This document shows positions 8,689 through 16,232 of a DNA stretch of 64,000 nucleotides, piece by piece. Source of the DNA: an uncultured Dehalococcoidia bacterium. GTDB taxonomy: Bacteria > Chloroflexota > Dehalococcoidia > Lucifugimonadales > UBA3495. The stretch covers positions 992,001 to 1,056,000 of the forward strand of contig OY282456.1 in NCBI GenBank assembly GCA_958296225.1. Reading direction: 5' to 3'. The notes under the pieces were generated by a model, which was given only the letters and a program-made list of their open reading frames with translations, had not been told where the DNA came from and ran no database searches. The position numbers and the translations under genes were made by a program. Within the stretch, counting starts at the first letter, position 1; each line of letters starts with the position of its first letter.

Positions 8689-9723
8689 ATGACCACCCCC
8701 ACCAGAATTTCCCACGTACAGCTGCAGTACAGCCACACCATCGGGCGCGGCGAGCAGTTCGGGCCGGGTTTCACCTATCCGGTCCATATGGCCCGGGGCG
8801 AGGATGACCTGATGTACGTCCTGTGCCGGTCTCCGGAGTACCGGCCCGAGGGCACCCGCATCACGGTCTGCACCGTTGATGAGGAATACGTCAACGCCTT
8901 TGCCCGTGGCGTCCCCCAGCAGGGGCCCCACGAGTACAACTTCGACGACGGTTCCCTGGTCTGGCCCGTGACCGTGGCCATCGCCAGCAATGGCAACGTC
9001 TATGTATCCGACGAATGGATGCACCGCATTTCCATCTTTAACCGGGATGGAGAATACGTCGGCAAATGGGAGGAGCGCCTCGGCAGCGGCGACGGCGAGC
9101 TTAACCGGCCCGCCGGCTTGGCCATCGACCAGGACGATAACGTCTATGTCGTGGACAGCATGAACCACCGTGTCCAGAAATTCACTCCCGACGGCCAGTT
9201 CCTGGCCAAGTTCGGAACGCAAGGCAATGGCGACGGCGAGTTCGATATGCCCTGGGGCATCGCCATCGACAAGCCGGGCAACATTTACATCGCCGACTGG
9301 CGCAACGACCGCATCCAGAAGTTCACCGCCGACGGCCAGTTCCTGATGAAGTTCGGTTCTTCCGGATCGGGCGACGGCGAGTTTAACCGTCCCACCGACG
9401 TCGCCGTTGACCAGGACGGCATCATCTACGTCGCCGACTGGTTGAACAACCGCCTTCAGATTTTTGACCCCGACGGCGACTTTGTCGCTCTCAAGACCGG
9501 CGACGCCACCGTCTCCAAGTGGGGCAAGGACAAGCTGGACGCCAACCCGGAGATGTGGGGAGAACGGGAGCGCGCCCCCGGCCTGGAACGGGAGAAGGAC
9601 TTCTGGGCCCCCACCGGGGTTGAAGTGGACGATTCCAACACGGTGTTCGTCTGTGAAGGCCCCCGCAACCGCATCCAGGTGTACCGCAAGCAGTCCAATA
9701 TGTTCATGGGGCCGCGCCTGTAG
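8689..9723 (+). CDS. NHL-repeat beta-propeller protein
   Basis: 344 residues, start at ATG 8689 with AGGTGA just upstream; 19 bases after the DUF1501 stop, so operonic. At least five NHL repeats are visible from about residue 75, each with GDGEF, a proline-containing I/V-A-I/V-D segment and a Y-V-x-D-x-x-N-x-R-I/V-Q-K/V-F strand. Such six-bladed propellers resemble peptidyl-glycine alpha-amidating lyase-like and other NHL proteins; here they may bind protein or a small ligand. There is no signal peptide. The role with DUF1800 and DUF1501 is unknown. Confidence 0.88.
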   Translation: MTTPTRISHVQLQYSHTIGRGEQFGPGFTYPVHMARGEDDLMYVLCRSPEYRPEGTRITVCTVDEEYVNAFARGVPQQGPHEYNFDDGSLVWPVTVAIASNGNVYVSDEWMHRISIFNRDGEYVGKWEERLGSGDGELNRPAGLAIDQDDNVYVVDSMNHRVQKFTPDGQFLAKFGTQGNGDGEFDMPWGIAIDKPGNIYIADWRNDRIQKFTADGQFLMKFGSSGSGDGEFNRPTDVAVDQDGIIYVADWLNNRLQIFDPDGDFVALKTGDATVSKWGKDKLDANPEMWGERERAPGLEREKDFWAPTGVEVDDSNTVFVCEGPRNRIQVYRKQSNMFMGPRL

Positions 9724-9746
9724 CCCCGGAACACGCTGTATCCGAT

Positions 9747-9783
9747 TGGGAAGGCCCTCCGAAGTAAAGCGGGGGCCTTCCCA
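9747..9783 (+). terminator. hairpin after the DUF1800-DUF1501-NHL operon
   Basis: Perfect 11-bp inverted repeat TGGGAAGGCCC / GGGCCTTCCCA with a 15-nt loop, 23 bases after the NHL stop. Only a weak T run (ATCTGTTG) follows. Confidence 0.6.
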
Positions 9784-9817
9784 TCTGTTGCCGACGATTA
9801 CGGGGGACGGACCCGCC

Positions 9818-10576
9818 ATGCCCATCAGCGTAGCCCGAATACCTAATCTGGAATGCGAGGCGTTCTATTTTGATATGGAACGACGCGGCATTGAGCTGCG
9901 GGATCTGGAACCCCACGCGGTGGCGGCGGCGCTGGAACGGGGCGACGTTGACGCCGGGCCGGCGCCCCTGCTGGACACCTTCCGGCTGCAGCCCAATGCC
10001 GCTCCCATTGCCGGGTTCTGCGTCGCTGCGGTGGCACAGGCCACCTCCTGCGCGCTCCATTCCCGGAAACCCGTCACCGCCCTGAACGGCGCCCGCATCG
10101 CCCTGGCCGACGCCGACGACACCACGGCGAACCTGCTGCGCGTGCTGCTGACGCTGAAGCACCAGGTCAGCGGGGCAACTTTCGTAGCGCCGCAGTCGGA
10201 GCACGACGCCATTCTGCTGACCGGCAACCAGGGCCTGCGCCAGCGCCGGGGGACGCGCGCTTTCCCGCATCGCTACGACCTGGGGCAGGAATGGCAGGAA
10301 TGGACCGGGCTGCCTTTCGTCTTCTCCCGCTGGATGGCCCGCGCGAACCTGGAGCGCGGGGATTTCGTTGTGTTGCAGGATGCGCTGTTCGTCGGACAGG
10401 AAGACTGGATGAACAACCTGTACAAAGCAACCGGCCCGCGCAACGACCTGCGTATGCTGCCCCGGGAAGTGCTGGAGTACGTCCAGGGACTCCGGTTTTA
10501 TATCGGAGTGCCGGAAGAACGGGCCATCGCACTGTTCCAGGAGCAGATGGCGCTGCTGGAAGACGTCTCAGCCTAG
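9818..10576 (+). CDS. MqnA-like protein (menaquinone biosynthesis family, periplasmic-binding fold)
   Basis: 252 residues from ATG 9818, preceded by GGGGGA. The best match I recognise is the MqnA/MqnD family: VDAGPAPLLDTF corresponds to the ligand-site loop, KPVTALNGARIALADADDTTANLLRVLL to the second lobe, and YDLGQEWQEWTGLPFVFSRW is very typical of MqnA chorismate dehydratase. MqnA catalyses the first step of the futalosine route to menaquinone. No other mqn gene is nearby, and the N-terminal part is diverged from classical MqnA, so it may be a paralogue with another substrate. It stands alone after a terminator-like hairpin. Confidence 0.65.
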   Translation: MPISVARIPNLECEAFYFDMERRGIELRDLEPHAVAAALERGDVDAGPAPLLDTFRLQPNAAPIAGFCVAAVAQATSCALHSRKPVTALNGARIALADADDTTANLLRVLLTLKHQVSGATFVAPQSEHDAILLTGNQGLRQRRGTRAFPHRYDLGQEWQEWTGLPFVFSRWMARANLERGDFVVLQDALFVGQEDWMNNLYKATGPRNDLRMLPREVLEYVQGLRFYIGVPEERAIALFQEQMALLEDVSA

Positions 10577-10603
10577 TCCGCATCGTCGCCGCGCGCGCGG
10601 GAA

Positions 10604-10849
10604 TCAGTCGGGCGCGTGGCTGTCCAGCTCCTCCAGCCGGCGGGCCACTGACGCCTCCCGGTAGGCGTGGATGAGGCAGCTCAAGACGGCGACGACGAGG
10701 AAGACCGGCCGGTTGGGCATCGGCAGGATGGCGCAGAAAGCCACGGCGACCGCCGACAGGTTAGCCCCCCAGTAACAAACGTCTCTGATGAGCCGCAAGG
10801 TGCGCGATTTATTTTCTCCAGGATTGGAGAAATGACGTATTTCTGGCAT
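10604..10849 (-). CDS. small membrane protein, two predicted transmembrane helices
   Basis: 81 residues from ATG 10849 (an alternative ATG at 10870 adds seven). Two hydrophobic segments, about residues 28-46 (GANLSAVAVAFCAIL) and 48-64 (RPVFLVVAVLSCLI), flank a short PMPN turn; both ends are charged. I do not recognise a family. No strong ribosome site precedes either start, so the gene call rests on the membrane-protein pattern and the absence of a better alternative in this interval. Confidence 0.5.
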   Translation of the reverse strand: MPEIRHFSNPGENKSRTLRLIRDVCYWGANLSAVAVAFCAILPMPNRPVFLVVAVLSCLIHAYREASVARRLEELDSHAPD

Positions 10850-10960
10850 GATATACCCTATACCTCGCATATCTTGCGATTAGGTTATTTTGCTTAATTA
10901 TAACACCCTGAACGCCGCATTAAATCTGTTGCCACGCCCGTCTCAGGGCAATCTCATTCT

Positions 10961-10998
10961 CTCCGTCATTCCTGCTTTCGCGGGAATAATAACGACGG
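10961..10998. repeat. short REP-like palindrome
   Basis: TCATTCCTGCTTTCGCGGGAAT, a shortened form of the TTCC-GGATTCCCGCTTTCGCGGGAA element that recurs near 15340, 24765, 21355, 58455 and 59355. Confidence 0.5.
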
Positions 10999-11057
10999 GA
11001 GCAACTGCGTAAGTCCTGTGACGGTTGGGCGATACCGCAAAATCAAGGAGAACGAAT

Positions 11058-11906
11058 ATGCCACCGAACCAGGTCCCTTACTTGCTCTACGAACCGGAGG
11101 ATTCAGGCATCCTGTGGATTAAGTTCAACCGCCCTGAGCGTATGAACGCCCTCATTGGCTCCGCCGAGGAGAACGGCACGGTGGCCAAGGTGGGCGAGTA
11201 TATGCGGGCCGGCGACGATGACCCCAACGTGCGGGTGATTGTGCTCACCGGCGTTGGGCGCGGGTTCTGCTCCGGCGCCGATATGAGGCGGGACGCGCCC
11301 GCGGACGTTACCGGAGAGAATTTCGTGGGCAACCGGGGCGTCGTCGCCGGCCCCGACGCGGCGCGGGAGCATTTCTACCACGGATTCACCAAACTCCACC
11401 GGGACATCTCCCAGGTCAGAAAGCCCACCATCGCCATGATTAACGGCCCCGCCGTCGGCTCCGGCATGGACATGGCGCTGCACTGCGATATTCGCCTGGG
11501 CTGCGAAAACACCCGGTTCATCGGCTACCAGCAGCTGGGGCAGATTATCGAAAACGGCGGCAGCTACTACCTGCCCCGGATGGTCGGCCTGGGCCGCGCG
11601 CTGGAATTTGCCTACACCGGCCACCTGGACGCCCCGCGCGCCTACGAGTGGGGTTTGCTCAACTACCTGGTTCCCGCCGCAGAACTCGAGGAAACCACCC
11701 GCGCCCTCTGCGACCGCATCATCAGGACGCCTCCCCTGGTGCAATGGATTAGCAAGCGGATTATGCGCGCCGCTCTGGACAGCTCCCTGGAGACCACCAT
11801 GGCCCTCACCTCCAACGCCGGCGGCATCCTCAGCGGCTCCGAGGACGCCCGCGAGGCGCGGCAGGCGTTCCTCGAAAAACGCGCGCCGTTGTTCCGGGGG
11901 CGGTAG
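11058..11906 (+). CDS. enoyl-CoA hydratase/isomerase (crotonase) family protein
   Basis: 282 residues, start at 11058 with AAGGAG seven bases upstream. The crotonase fold is shown by RGFCSGADMR (oxyanion hole, about residues 72-82) and NGPAVGSGMDMALHCDIRLG. By motif alignment the two glutamates used by classical hydratases appear replaced: the first by Asp (GSGMDMALHCD) and the second by Tyr (IGYQQLGQ). A nearby Glu in IIENGG might substitute. The reaction may therefore be isomerisation, hydrolysis or another CoA chemistry. No CoA ligase or thiolase is adjacent, and it appears to be a single-gene unit. Confidence 0.88.
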   Translation: MPPNQVPYLLYEPEDSGILWIKFNRPERMNALIGSAEENGTVAKVGEYMRAGDDDPNVRVIVLTGVGRGFCSGADMRRDAPADVTGENFVGNRGVVAGPDAAREHFYHGFTKLHRDISQVRKPTIAMINGPAVGSGMDMALHCDIRLGCENTRFIGYQQLGQIIENGGSYYLPRMVGLGRALEFAYTGHLDAPRAYEWGLLNYLVPAAELEETTRALCDRIIRTPPLVQWISKRIMRAALDSSLETTMALTSNAGGILSGSEDAREARQAFLEKRAPLFRGR

Positions 11907-11973
11907 CGGGGCAATCGCGTCTGGCGCCGCCGGTGTCGCACCGGATTGCCCCGCTGCGCTCCGCGCAATGACC

Positions 11974-12492
11974 TCAGGAAAACGTCAGCCGCTGGCCGAA
12001 CCGTTCGCCGTGGGTAATTTCGGACATCGGCTTGCGCGGCGTCCCCGTTCCCGGCTCCCGGAGTATGCGGTAGCCAAAGGGCAGCACGGTTACTAACTCC
12101 AGCTCCTCCGGGATGCCCAGCAAGGCTTTCACCGCATCCTGCTGCTCGCCCCGGATGCCGACGAAGCAGGTGCCCAGACCCTCCGACCACGCCGTCAACT
12201 CCATCTGTTGCAGGGCGCGGCCGGCGTCCAGCTGGGCCCGGCGGGCGTTGTCCATCACGATGGCGATAGCCGCCGGAGCCTGGCCGATGAACGCCCCCTG
12301 GGTGCAGATGCGGCCCAATTCCGCGATGGTGGCCGGCTCTTTTACTACAATAAAATGCCAGGGCTGGGTGTTGCTGGAGCTGGGCGCCCAACGCGCGGCT
12401 TGCAGGATTTTGTGGATAACGGCGTCGGGCACCGGCTCGGCGGTGAACTCCCGCACCGTCCGGCGCGTCCTGATGCACTGGAAAACGTCCAT
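11974..12492 (-). CDS. nitroreductase family protein
   Basis: 172 residues, start at 12492 with AGGAGG seven bases upstream. The N-terminus IRTRRTVREFTAEPVPD, then AARWAPSSSNTQPWHFIVV and GLGTCFVGI are typical of FMN-binding nitroreductases; SSSNTQPW supplies FMN phosphate contacts. The C-terminal PFGYRILREPGTGTPRKPMSEI matches the usual end of the family. It should reduce nitroaromatics, quinones or similar substrates with NAD(P)H, but the natural substrate cannot be told. Monocistronic by spacing. Confidence 0.9.
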   Translation of the reverse strand: MDVFQCIRTRRTVREFTAEPVPDAVIHKILQAARWAPSSSNTQPWHFIVVKEPATIAELGRICTQGAFIGQAPAAIAIVMDNARRAQLDAGRALQQMELTAWSEGLGTCFVGIRGEQQDAVKALLGIPEELELVTVLPFGYRILREPGTGTPRKPMSEITHGERFGQRLTFS

Positions 12493-12607
12493 ATTGAGCC
12501 TCCTGGGAACCGGCCTTGCGATTCTTCCAATTTGTCATTGCGGGCGCAGCGTGGCCGCCGCGTTCCGGTAACGCCGGCCCCGGCCAGCCGGCGGGTTATC
12601 CCAACCG

Positions 12608-13525
12608 CTACCTTACCGGCGGCCACATTACCCAACCCCGGCGTCCGGTGTTCCGCAGTCGCAGCAGATGGCCGCCGAGGGTGGTTACGTAGATGCTGCT
12701 CTGGTCGGCGTCGCCGAAGCAGCAGTTGGTGGGCATATCCACGCCCACGGGCATGGGGTAAGTTTCAAGGACTCTGCCCTGGGGTGTCCAAACGTAGAGC
12801 ATGGGGCCGGGGCCGGCGGCCCAGTTGCCGGCCGTGCCAACGATGTTCCCTTCGGCGTCCAGGCACATACCGTCAATGCCGCGCTGGGGGCCGCGATGGT
12901 CTTGCCCGAACTGGTGCAGCACTATGTAGCGGCCCAGAGAGCCGTCGTCGTTAATGGGGTATGACCGCAACTCCCGCACGCCGCCGGGTTCCGGGTCGGT
13001 CTGGATGATGTACAGGTTGCGGTCGTCGGGGGAGACCAGCAGCCCGTTGGTGCCGGTGGTGTCGAAGGTCATTTGCTGGCAGGTGTAACTGCCGTCGGGC
13101 TGAGGGTCGGCCCGCAGGATGTCCCGGCCCTCAATCTCCTGCTGCTCGCCGGGGTCAACGTTGCCGGCGTTCCAGGGATTGCTGAACCAGACGCGCCCCT
13201 GCCGGTCGATGACCAGGTCGTTGGGAGTGTTGAGGCGCTGGTCGCCCAGGTGGTCAACGATGGTAGTAACGCTGCCGTCGGTCTCGAAACGCACGATGGC
13301 CCGCCCGCCGGAGCTGCAGCCGTAGAGCCGGCCCCGGGCGTCAAAGGCCAGCCCGTTGGTGTGGTTGGTGTCCTCCCGGTACACTTCGCACCCGCCGGTC
13401 TCCGGGTCGTAGGCCATGATGCGGCTGGCAGGAATATAAGTGAACAAAACCCGCCGGCCGTCCCAAGCCGGCCCTTCGGTCAAACGGCTGAATGGTCCCG
13501 CGACGTGTTCCCATTGCAATGCCAT
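12608..13525 (-). CDS. SMP-30/gluconolactonase-family beta-propeller enzyme
   Basis: 305 residues, start at 13525 with AGGAGG upstream. The metal ligands of the family are visible: E17 in TEGPAWD, N in LNTPNDLVID (about residue 103), N in GTNGLLVSPD and D in GIDGMCLDAEGN. The sequence is a full-length six-bladed propeller ending TTLGGHLLRLR. Relatives hydrolyse lactones (gluconolactone and others) or phosphotriesters with a divalent metal. No signal peptide. It is the last of several independent minus-strand genes. Confidence 0.88.
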   Translation of the reverse strand: MALQWEHVAGPFSRLTEGPAWDGRRVLFTYIPASRIMAYDPETGGCEVYREDTNHTNGLAFDARGRLYGCSSGGRAIVRFETDGSVTTIVDHLGDQRLNTPNDLVIDRQGRVWFSNPWNAGNVDPGEQQEIEGRDILRADPQPDGSYTCQQMTFDTTGTNGLLVSPDDRNLYIIQTDPEPGGVRELRSYPINDDGSLGRYIVLHQFGQDHRGPQRGIDGMCLDAEGNIVGTAGNWAAGPGPMLYVWTPQGRVLETYPMPVGVDMPTNCCFGDADQSSIYVTTLGGHLLRLRNTGRRGWVMWPPVR

Positions 13526-13568
13526 GCTGTCCTCCTGTCAAAATGGATGTGTGCCGTCAGGCCGGGCC

Positions 13569-13991
13569 TTATGCCGGCGGCCCCGGCGCAACTTCCTCGA
13601 TGATTACGTCGCCGTCAGCCCAGACGTCCACCGTAAGCCGCCCACTCCAGAGCATCGCCATACCCAGCAATGGTTCGCTGTCCGATTCAAAAATCGGCGC
13701 CACCCGGCTTTGCCCGTGCCACGATACCAATGCTGTAAAAACCTCAAGCTGTTCACTAGCGCCGTTAGCCAACGCTACATCCCATTTACCAAAATAGTGG
13801 AGCCCAAGTTCAGCAATGATTGACGAAGGCAGCGTCAGATGAACGGTTGCTCCAGTATCGACGACGGCGTCTATGGTCAGTGTCCGGGTTGGTTCAGCAA
13901 TACTCGCTACCGTTATGTTGATACGCGGTTTGCCGGTGATTGGCGCTTCGCCGTCCGGTCTGACCTGCGGGTGTACTTTGCCCCTAATCAC
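13569..13991 (-). CDS. retropepsin-like (clan AA) aspartic protease-fold protein
   Basis: 140 residues from a GTG at 13991 that overlaps the stop of the upstream gene (GTGATTAG, 8 nt), implying translational coupling. The hallmark is DAVVDTGATVHLTLP (about residues 38-52) with the D-T-G-A active-site motif, followed by LGLHYFGKWDVALANG (flap region) and a late ILGMAML-like segment (PLLGMAMLWSGRLTVDV). Single-motif proteins of this type act as dimers like retroviral proteases, if active. Similar small DTGA proteins are found with a small partner in cyanobacteria and Chloroflexota; the substrate is unknown. Confidence 0.78.
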   Translation of the reverse strand: MIRGKVHPQVRPDGEAPITGKPRINITVASIAEPTRTLTIDAVVDTGATVHLTLPSSIIAELGLHYFGKWDVALANGASEQLEVFTALVSWHGQSRVAPIFESDSEPLLGMAMLWSGRLTVDVWADGDVIIEEVAPGPPA

Positions 13992-14277
13992 GTTTGCGGC
14001 TCGCGTTGAAGTTCGGCTCTTCATCGGAGCGGGCGAACCGGAATCCGATGACGTAAGGCGTCCGGTAGCCCACCCGTTTCGCCCAGGTGAACATATCCGG
14101 GCGGCGTTCCCACAGCCGGAACAGGGCGGCGGCGTCATCGGAGTCAATCTCATAATCGCCGCTCTTGACGTCAATGACCACCAGCTTGCCTTTGTCATTC
14201 GGCCCCAATGTGTCCCTTATCTTTTCGTTGTAGATGGCCCGGCCGATAACAGCCGTGTCCTCTTTGTTGAACTCCAT
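13984..14277 (-). CDS. small conserved protein coupled to the retropepsin-like gene
   Basis: 97 residues, start at 14277 with AAGGAGGG close upstream and a TATAAT at 14314-14319. It contains KGKLVVIDVKSGDYEIDSDD and a C-terminal RVGYRTPYVIGFR; this pattern (DVxSGDYEIDxDDxAAxxRL...RPDxxxxxxRVGY) occurs widely beside clan AA protease genes in cyanobacteria and Chloroflexota. The product may be a regulator, antitoxin-like factor or substrate of the protease; no function is known to me. The last 8 nt overlap the protease start. Confidence 0.8.
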   Translation of the reverse strand: MEFNKEDTAVIGRAIYNEKIRDTLGPNDKGKLVVIDVKSGDYEIDSDDAAALFRLWERRPDMFTWAKRVGYRTPYVIGFRFARSDEEPNFNASRKRD

Positions 14278-14313
14278 AAACGCCCTCCTTGCTTGCCGGG
14301 TGTATTGCCGTCT

Positions 14314-14319
14314 ATTATA
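14314..14319 (-). promoter_or_regulatory. TATAAT -10 element for the small protein/retropepsin operon
   Basis: GGATATAATAGACGG on the minus strand, 36 bases from the ATG at 14277. It overlaps the stop codon of the upstream amidohydrolase gene. Confidence 0.5.
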
Positions 14320-15316
14320 TCCGGTACGCCCGCGCCGCCGTGCCCTGGAACATGGCGGCCTTTTCGGTTGCCGAGCAGTCTTGCGCTACGCGCTGGAAGG
14401 CGTTCCAAACGGTAGTGTAAGGGTAGGATGCCTTGTCCACGGGGAAGTTGCTTTCAAACATACAGCGCTCCGGCCCGAAATGCTCAATGCAGTACGTCAA
14501 CCAGGGCGCGATGGTATCAGCCAGCTGCTCCGAGGATGGGGGGGCGTCCCACTGGTGCCAGTCGTACCCGCTGATAAGGTTGCCGAACCCGCCCAGCTTC
14601 ACGACCACGTTTTCGTGGGCGGCCACGGCGGCGATACCCTGCCGCCAGTCGGCGAACACCGCATCGCGCCGCCCGGCATAAGGGCCAATGCCCAGCGGAC
14701 GCCCAATGTGATTCAGAATGATGGTGGCGTCAGGGAAGGCTCCCGCCAGGTCGGCCAGTTCCCCCAGCTGGGTATGATACACCAGCGCGTCAAAGCTCAG
14801 GCCCATGCTCTGGAGCCGGTCAAACCCGGCGCGGAACTGGGCATCCGACAGCATCCCCGCAGTGCTGGCGCGGCCGGCGGAGATTTCGGGGCTGGCGTCC
14901 CAGGCGCAGGAGAAACGGATGCCGCGAAAGCGGTTGCCGCTGGCGGCGACGTGGGCCTCCAGCACCGGCGCCACCGCATCGCCCAGCATCAGGTTGGCGT
15001 TGGACACGATGCCGGCCGCTACTGCCGTGGGGCCGTACTGCCCGCTGGCGCTCTGGGCGGCAATGCCCTGCACAAACTCGGTTTCGCCCACGGCCCGCAG
15101 CTCCTCCGGCCCCTGCGCCCGGTACATCGAGCGGCACTCGATGAAAACGGTCTGCGCAATGTTGTGGCCGCCGCCCAAATCTTGGGCCAGTTGGTCAAGG
15201 AGATAGCGGTCGCCCTCCCGGTCCCAGAAGTGGTGGTGCGGATCGCAGATGGGCAGCTCCGGGTCGATGGGGTCTTCCACGTTCCGGGCGAGCCAGGCAT
15301 CGTGTTGGCCGGTCAT
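14315..15316 (-). CDS. amidohydrolase family 2 (TIM-barrel) hydrolase
   Basis: 333 residues, start at 15316 with GGAGGA upstream. The N-terminal CDPHHHFWD (about 24-32) carries the H-x-H metal ligands, NHIGRPLG (about 204) provides the later His, and FESNFPVDK near the C-terminus the usual active-site Asp region (S-N-F-P-V-D). This is the amidohydrolase 2 family (2-pyrone-4,6-dicarboxylate lactonase, ACMSD-like decarboxylases, fuconolactonases). The specific substrate is not evident. A repeat region separates it from the CMD-family gene upstream. Confidence 0.88.
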   Translation of the reverse strand: MTGQHDAWLARNVEDPIDPELPICDPHHHFWDREGDRYLLDQLAQDLGGGHNIAQTVFIECRSMYRAQGPEELRAVGETEFVQGIAAQSASGQYGPTAVAAGIVSNANLMLGDAVAPVLEAHVAASGNRFRGIRFSCAWDASPEISAGRASTAGMLSDAQFRAGFDRLQSMGLSFDALVYHTQLGELADLAGAFPDATIILNHIGRPLGIGPYAGRRDAVFADWRQGIAAVAAHENVVVKLGGFGNLISGYDWHQWDAPPSSEQLADTIAPWLTYCIEHFGPERCMFESNFPVDKASYPYTTVWNAFQRVAQDCSATEKAAMFQGTAARAYRI

Positions 15317-15335
15317 ATTCGTTCCTCCCGTGTCC

Positions 15336-15462
15336 CGTCATTCCGGCGCGAGCCGGAATCCAGGCGCCTTGATAATCGGACTTGCCGATGGCTGGCGCTC
15401 GCTCTGGATTCCCGCCCCGTATCGGGTACGGGGTGACATTCTGGCGCGGGAATGACGGAGAG
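15336..15462. repeat. inverted REP-like palindromes between two genes
   Basis: CGTCATTCCGGCGCGAGCCGGAATCCAGG on one side and CTGGATTCCCGCC with GCGCGGGAATGACGG on the other form a large imperfect inverted repeat; the centre has CCCCGTATCGGGTACGGGG. The GGAATGACG/CGTCATTCC motif recurs at 10970 and 24760, and the CCCCGTAT-ATACGGGG hairpin at 44994. Confidence 0.6.
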
Positions 15463-15475
15463 CAGTCAACAGGGG

Positions 15476-16033
15476 CTAGATGGGCAGCGGAACCTCGGCC
15501 AATTCGGCCGGCAGCTCGACGCCGAAGGCGTTGACATTGAAGGCCAGCATCGCGTAGCAGCCCATCAGGGTAGTCAGTTCGGTGGCGCCGTTGACGCCGA
15601 ACTGGGTCACCACCGCATCAAAGGATTCCTGACTGACGCGGCGGGTGCGGAAATATTCCCGGCCATAGTTCACCACCGCGATTTCGTCCGCCGACGGGTT
15701 GGGAATTTCCTTGCCGTCGCGTAGAGAATCCACAACCTCGTTGCGCAATCCGGCGCGACGGGCCGGCGGGGCGTGGGCGTTCCAGATGAACTGGCAGTCG
15801 TTTTCGCGGGCCGTCAGCAACATGGCGAGTTCCCTGATGCGCGGCGACAACGACGTATCGGTTCGCAAGTAAAGCGCCAGCCCCAAAGCGCGTTGGGCCA
15901 CCTTGGGGGCGTTGAGCATCACCGAACCGGGGCCGGTGGTGGGCACTTCGCCCCGGTCGGCCACGAAAGCGTCAAAGGCGGCGCGTTCGTTTTCGGGGAC
16001 GGATTCTCGGGTTACGGTCGGGGTTCGGGCCAT
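15476..16033 (-). CDS. carboxymuconolactone decarboxylase (AhpD-like) family protein
   Basis: 185 residues, start at 16033 after GGGAGAAAAACC. The segment LSPRIRELAMLLTARENDCQFIWNAHAPPARRAGL is the family core; it retains one Cys and the His but not the C-x-x-C of peroxidatic AhpD proteins, so a peroxidase role is unlikely. Such proteins in Chloroflexota often sit among aromatic or lactone-degrading genes, and here the next gene is an amidohydrolase. Substrate unknown. Confidence 0.85.
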   Translation of the reverse strand: MARTPTVTRESVPENERAAFDAFVADRGEVPTTGPGSVMLNAPKVAQRALGLALYLRTDTSLSPRIRELAMLLTARENDCQFIWNAHAPPARRAGLRNEVVDSLRDGKEIPNPSADEIAVVNYGREYFRTRRVSQESFDAVVTQFGVNGATELTTLMGCYAMLAFNVNAFGVELPAELAEVPLPI

Positions 16034-16232
16034 GGTTTTTCTCCCTGCGTGCGCGTATTAATCATCTCGCCACAGTCTAACATCATTTGCCCTTCCCGCA
16101 GTCCGCATCGGCCAGGGCCGGCGCAGACTGCGGGGACTCCGCTATGGAGCGCCGGCGGAACGCAGTTGCGGCCGCAACGCTCTTGACGCGGGCCCGCCTC
16201 CGGTGCGTCAGGCGCGAGCGTTCCCGATTGGG

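Noticed and set aside
11000..11030. GCGTAAGTCCTGTGAC shared with 21487-21502
   Set aside because: A 16-bp match only; too short to assign to a repeat family or function without a genome search.
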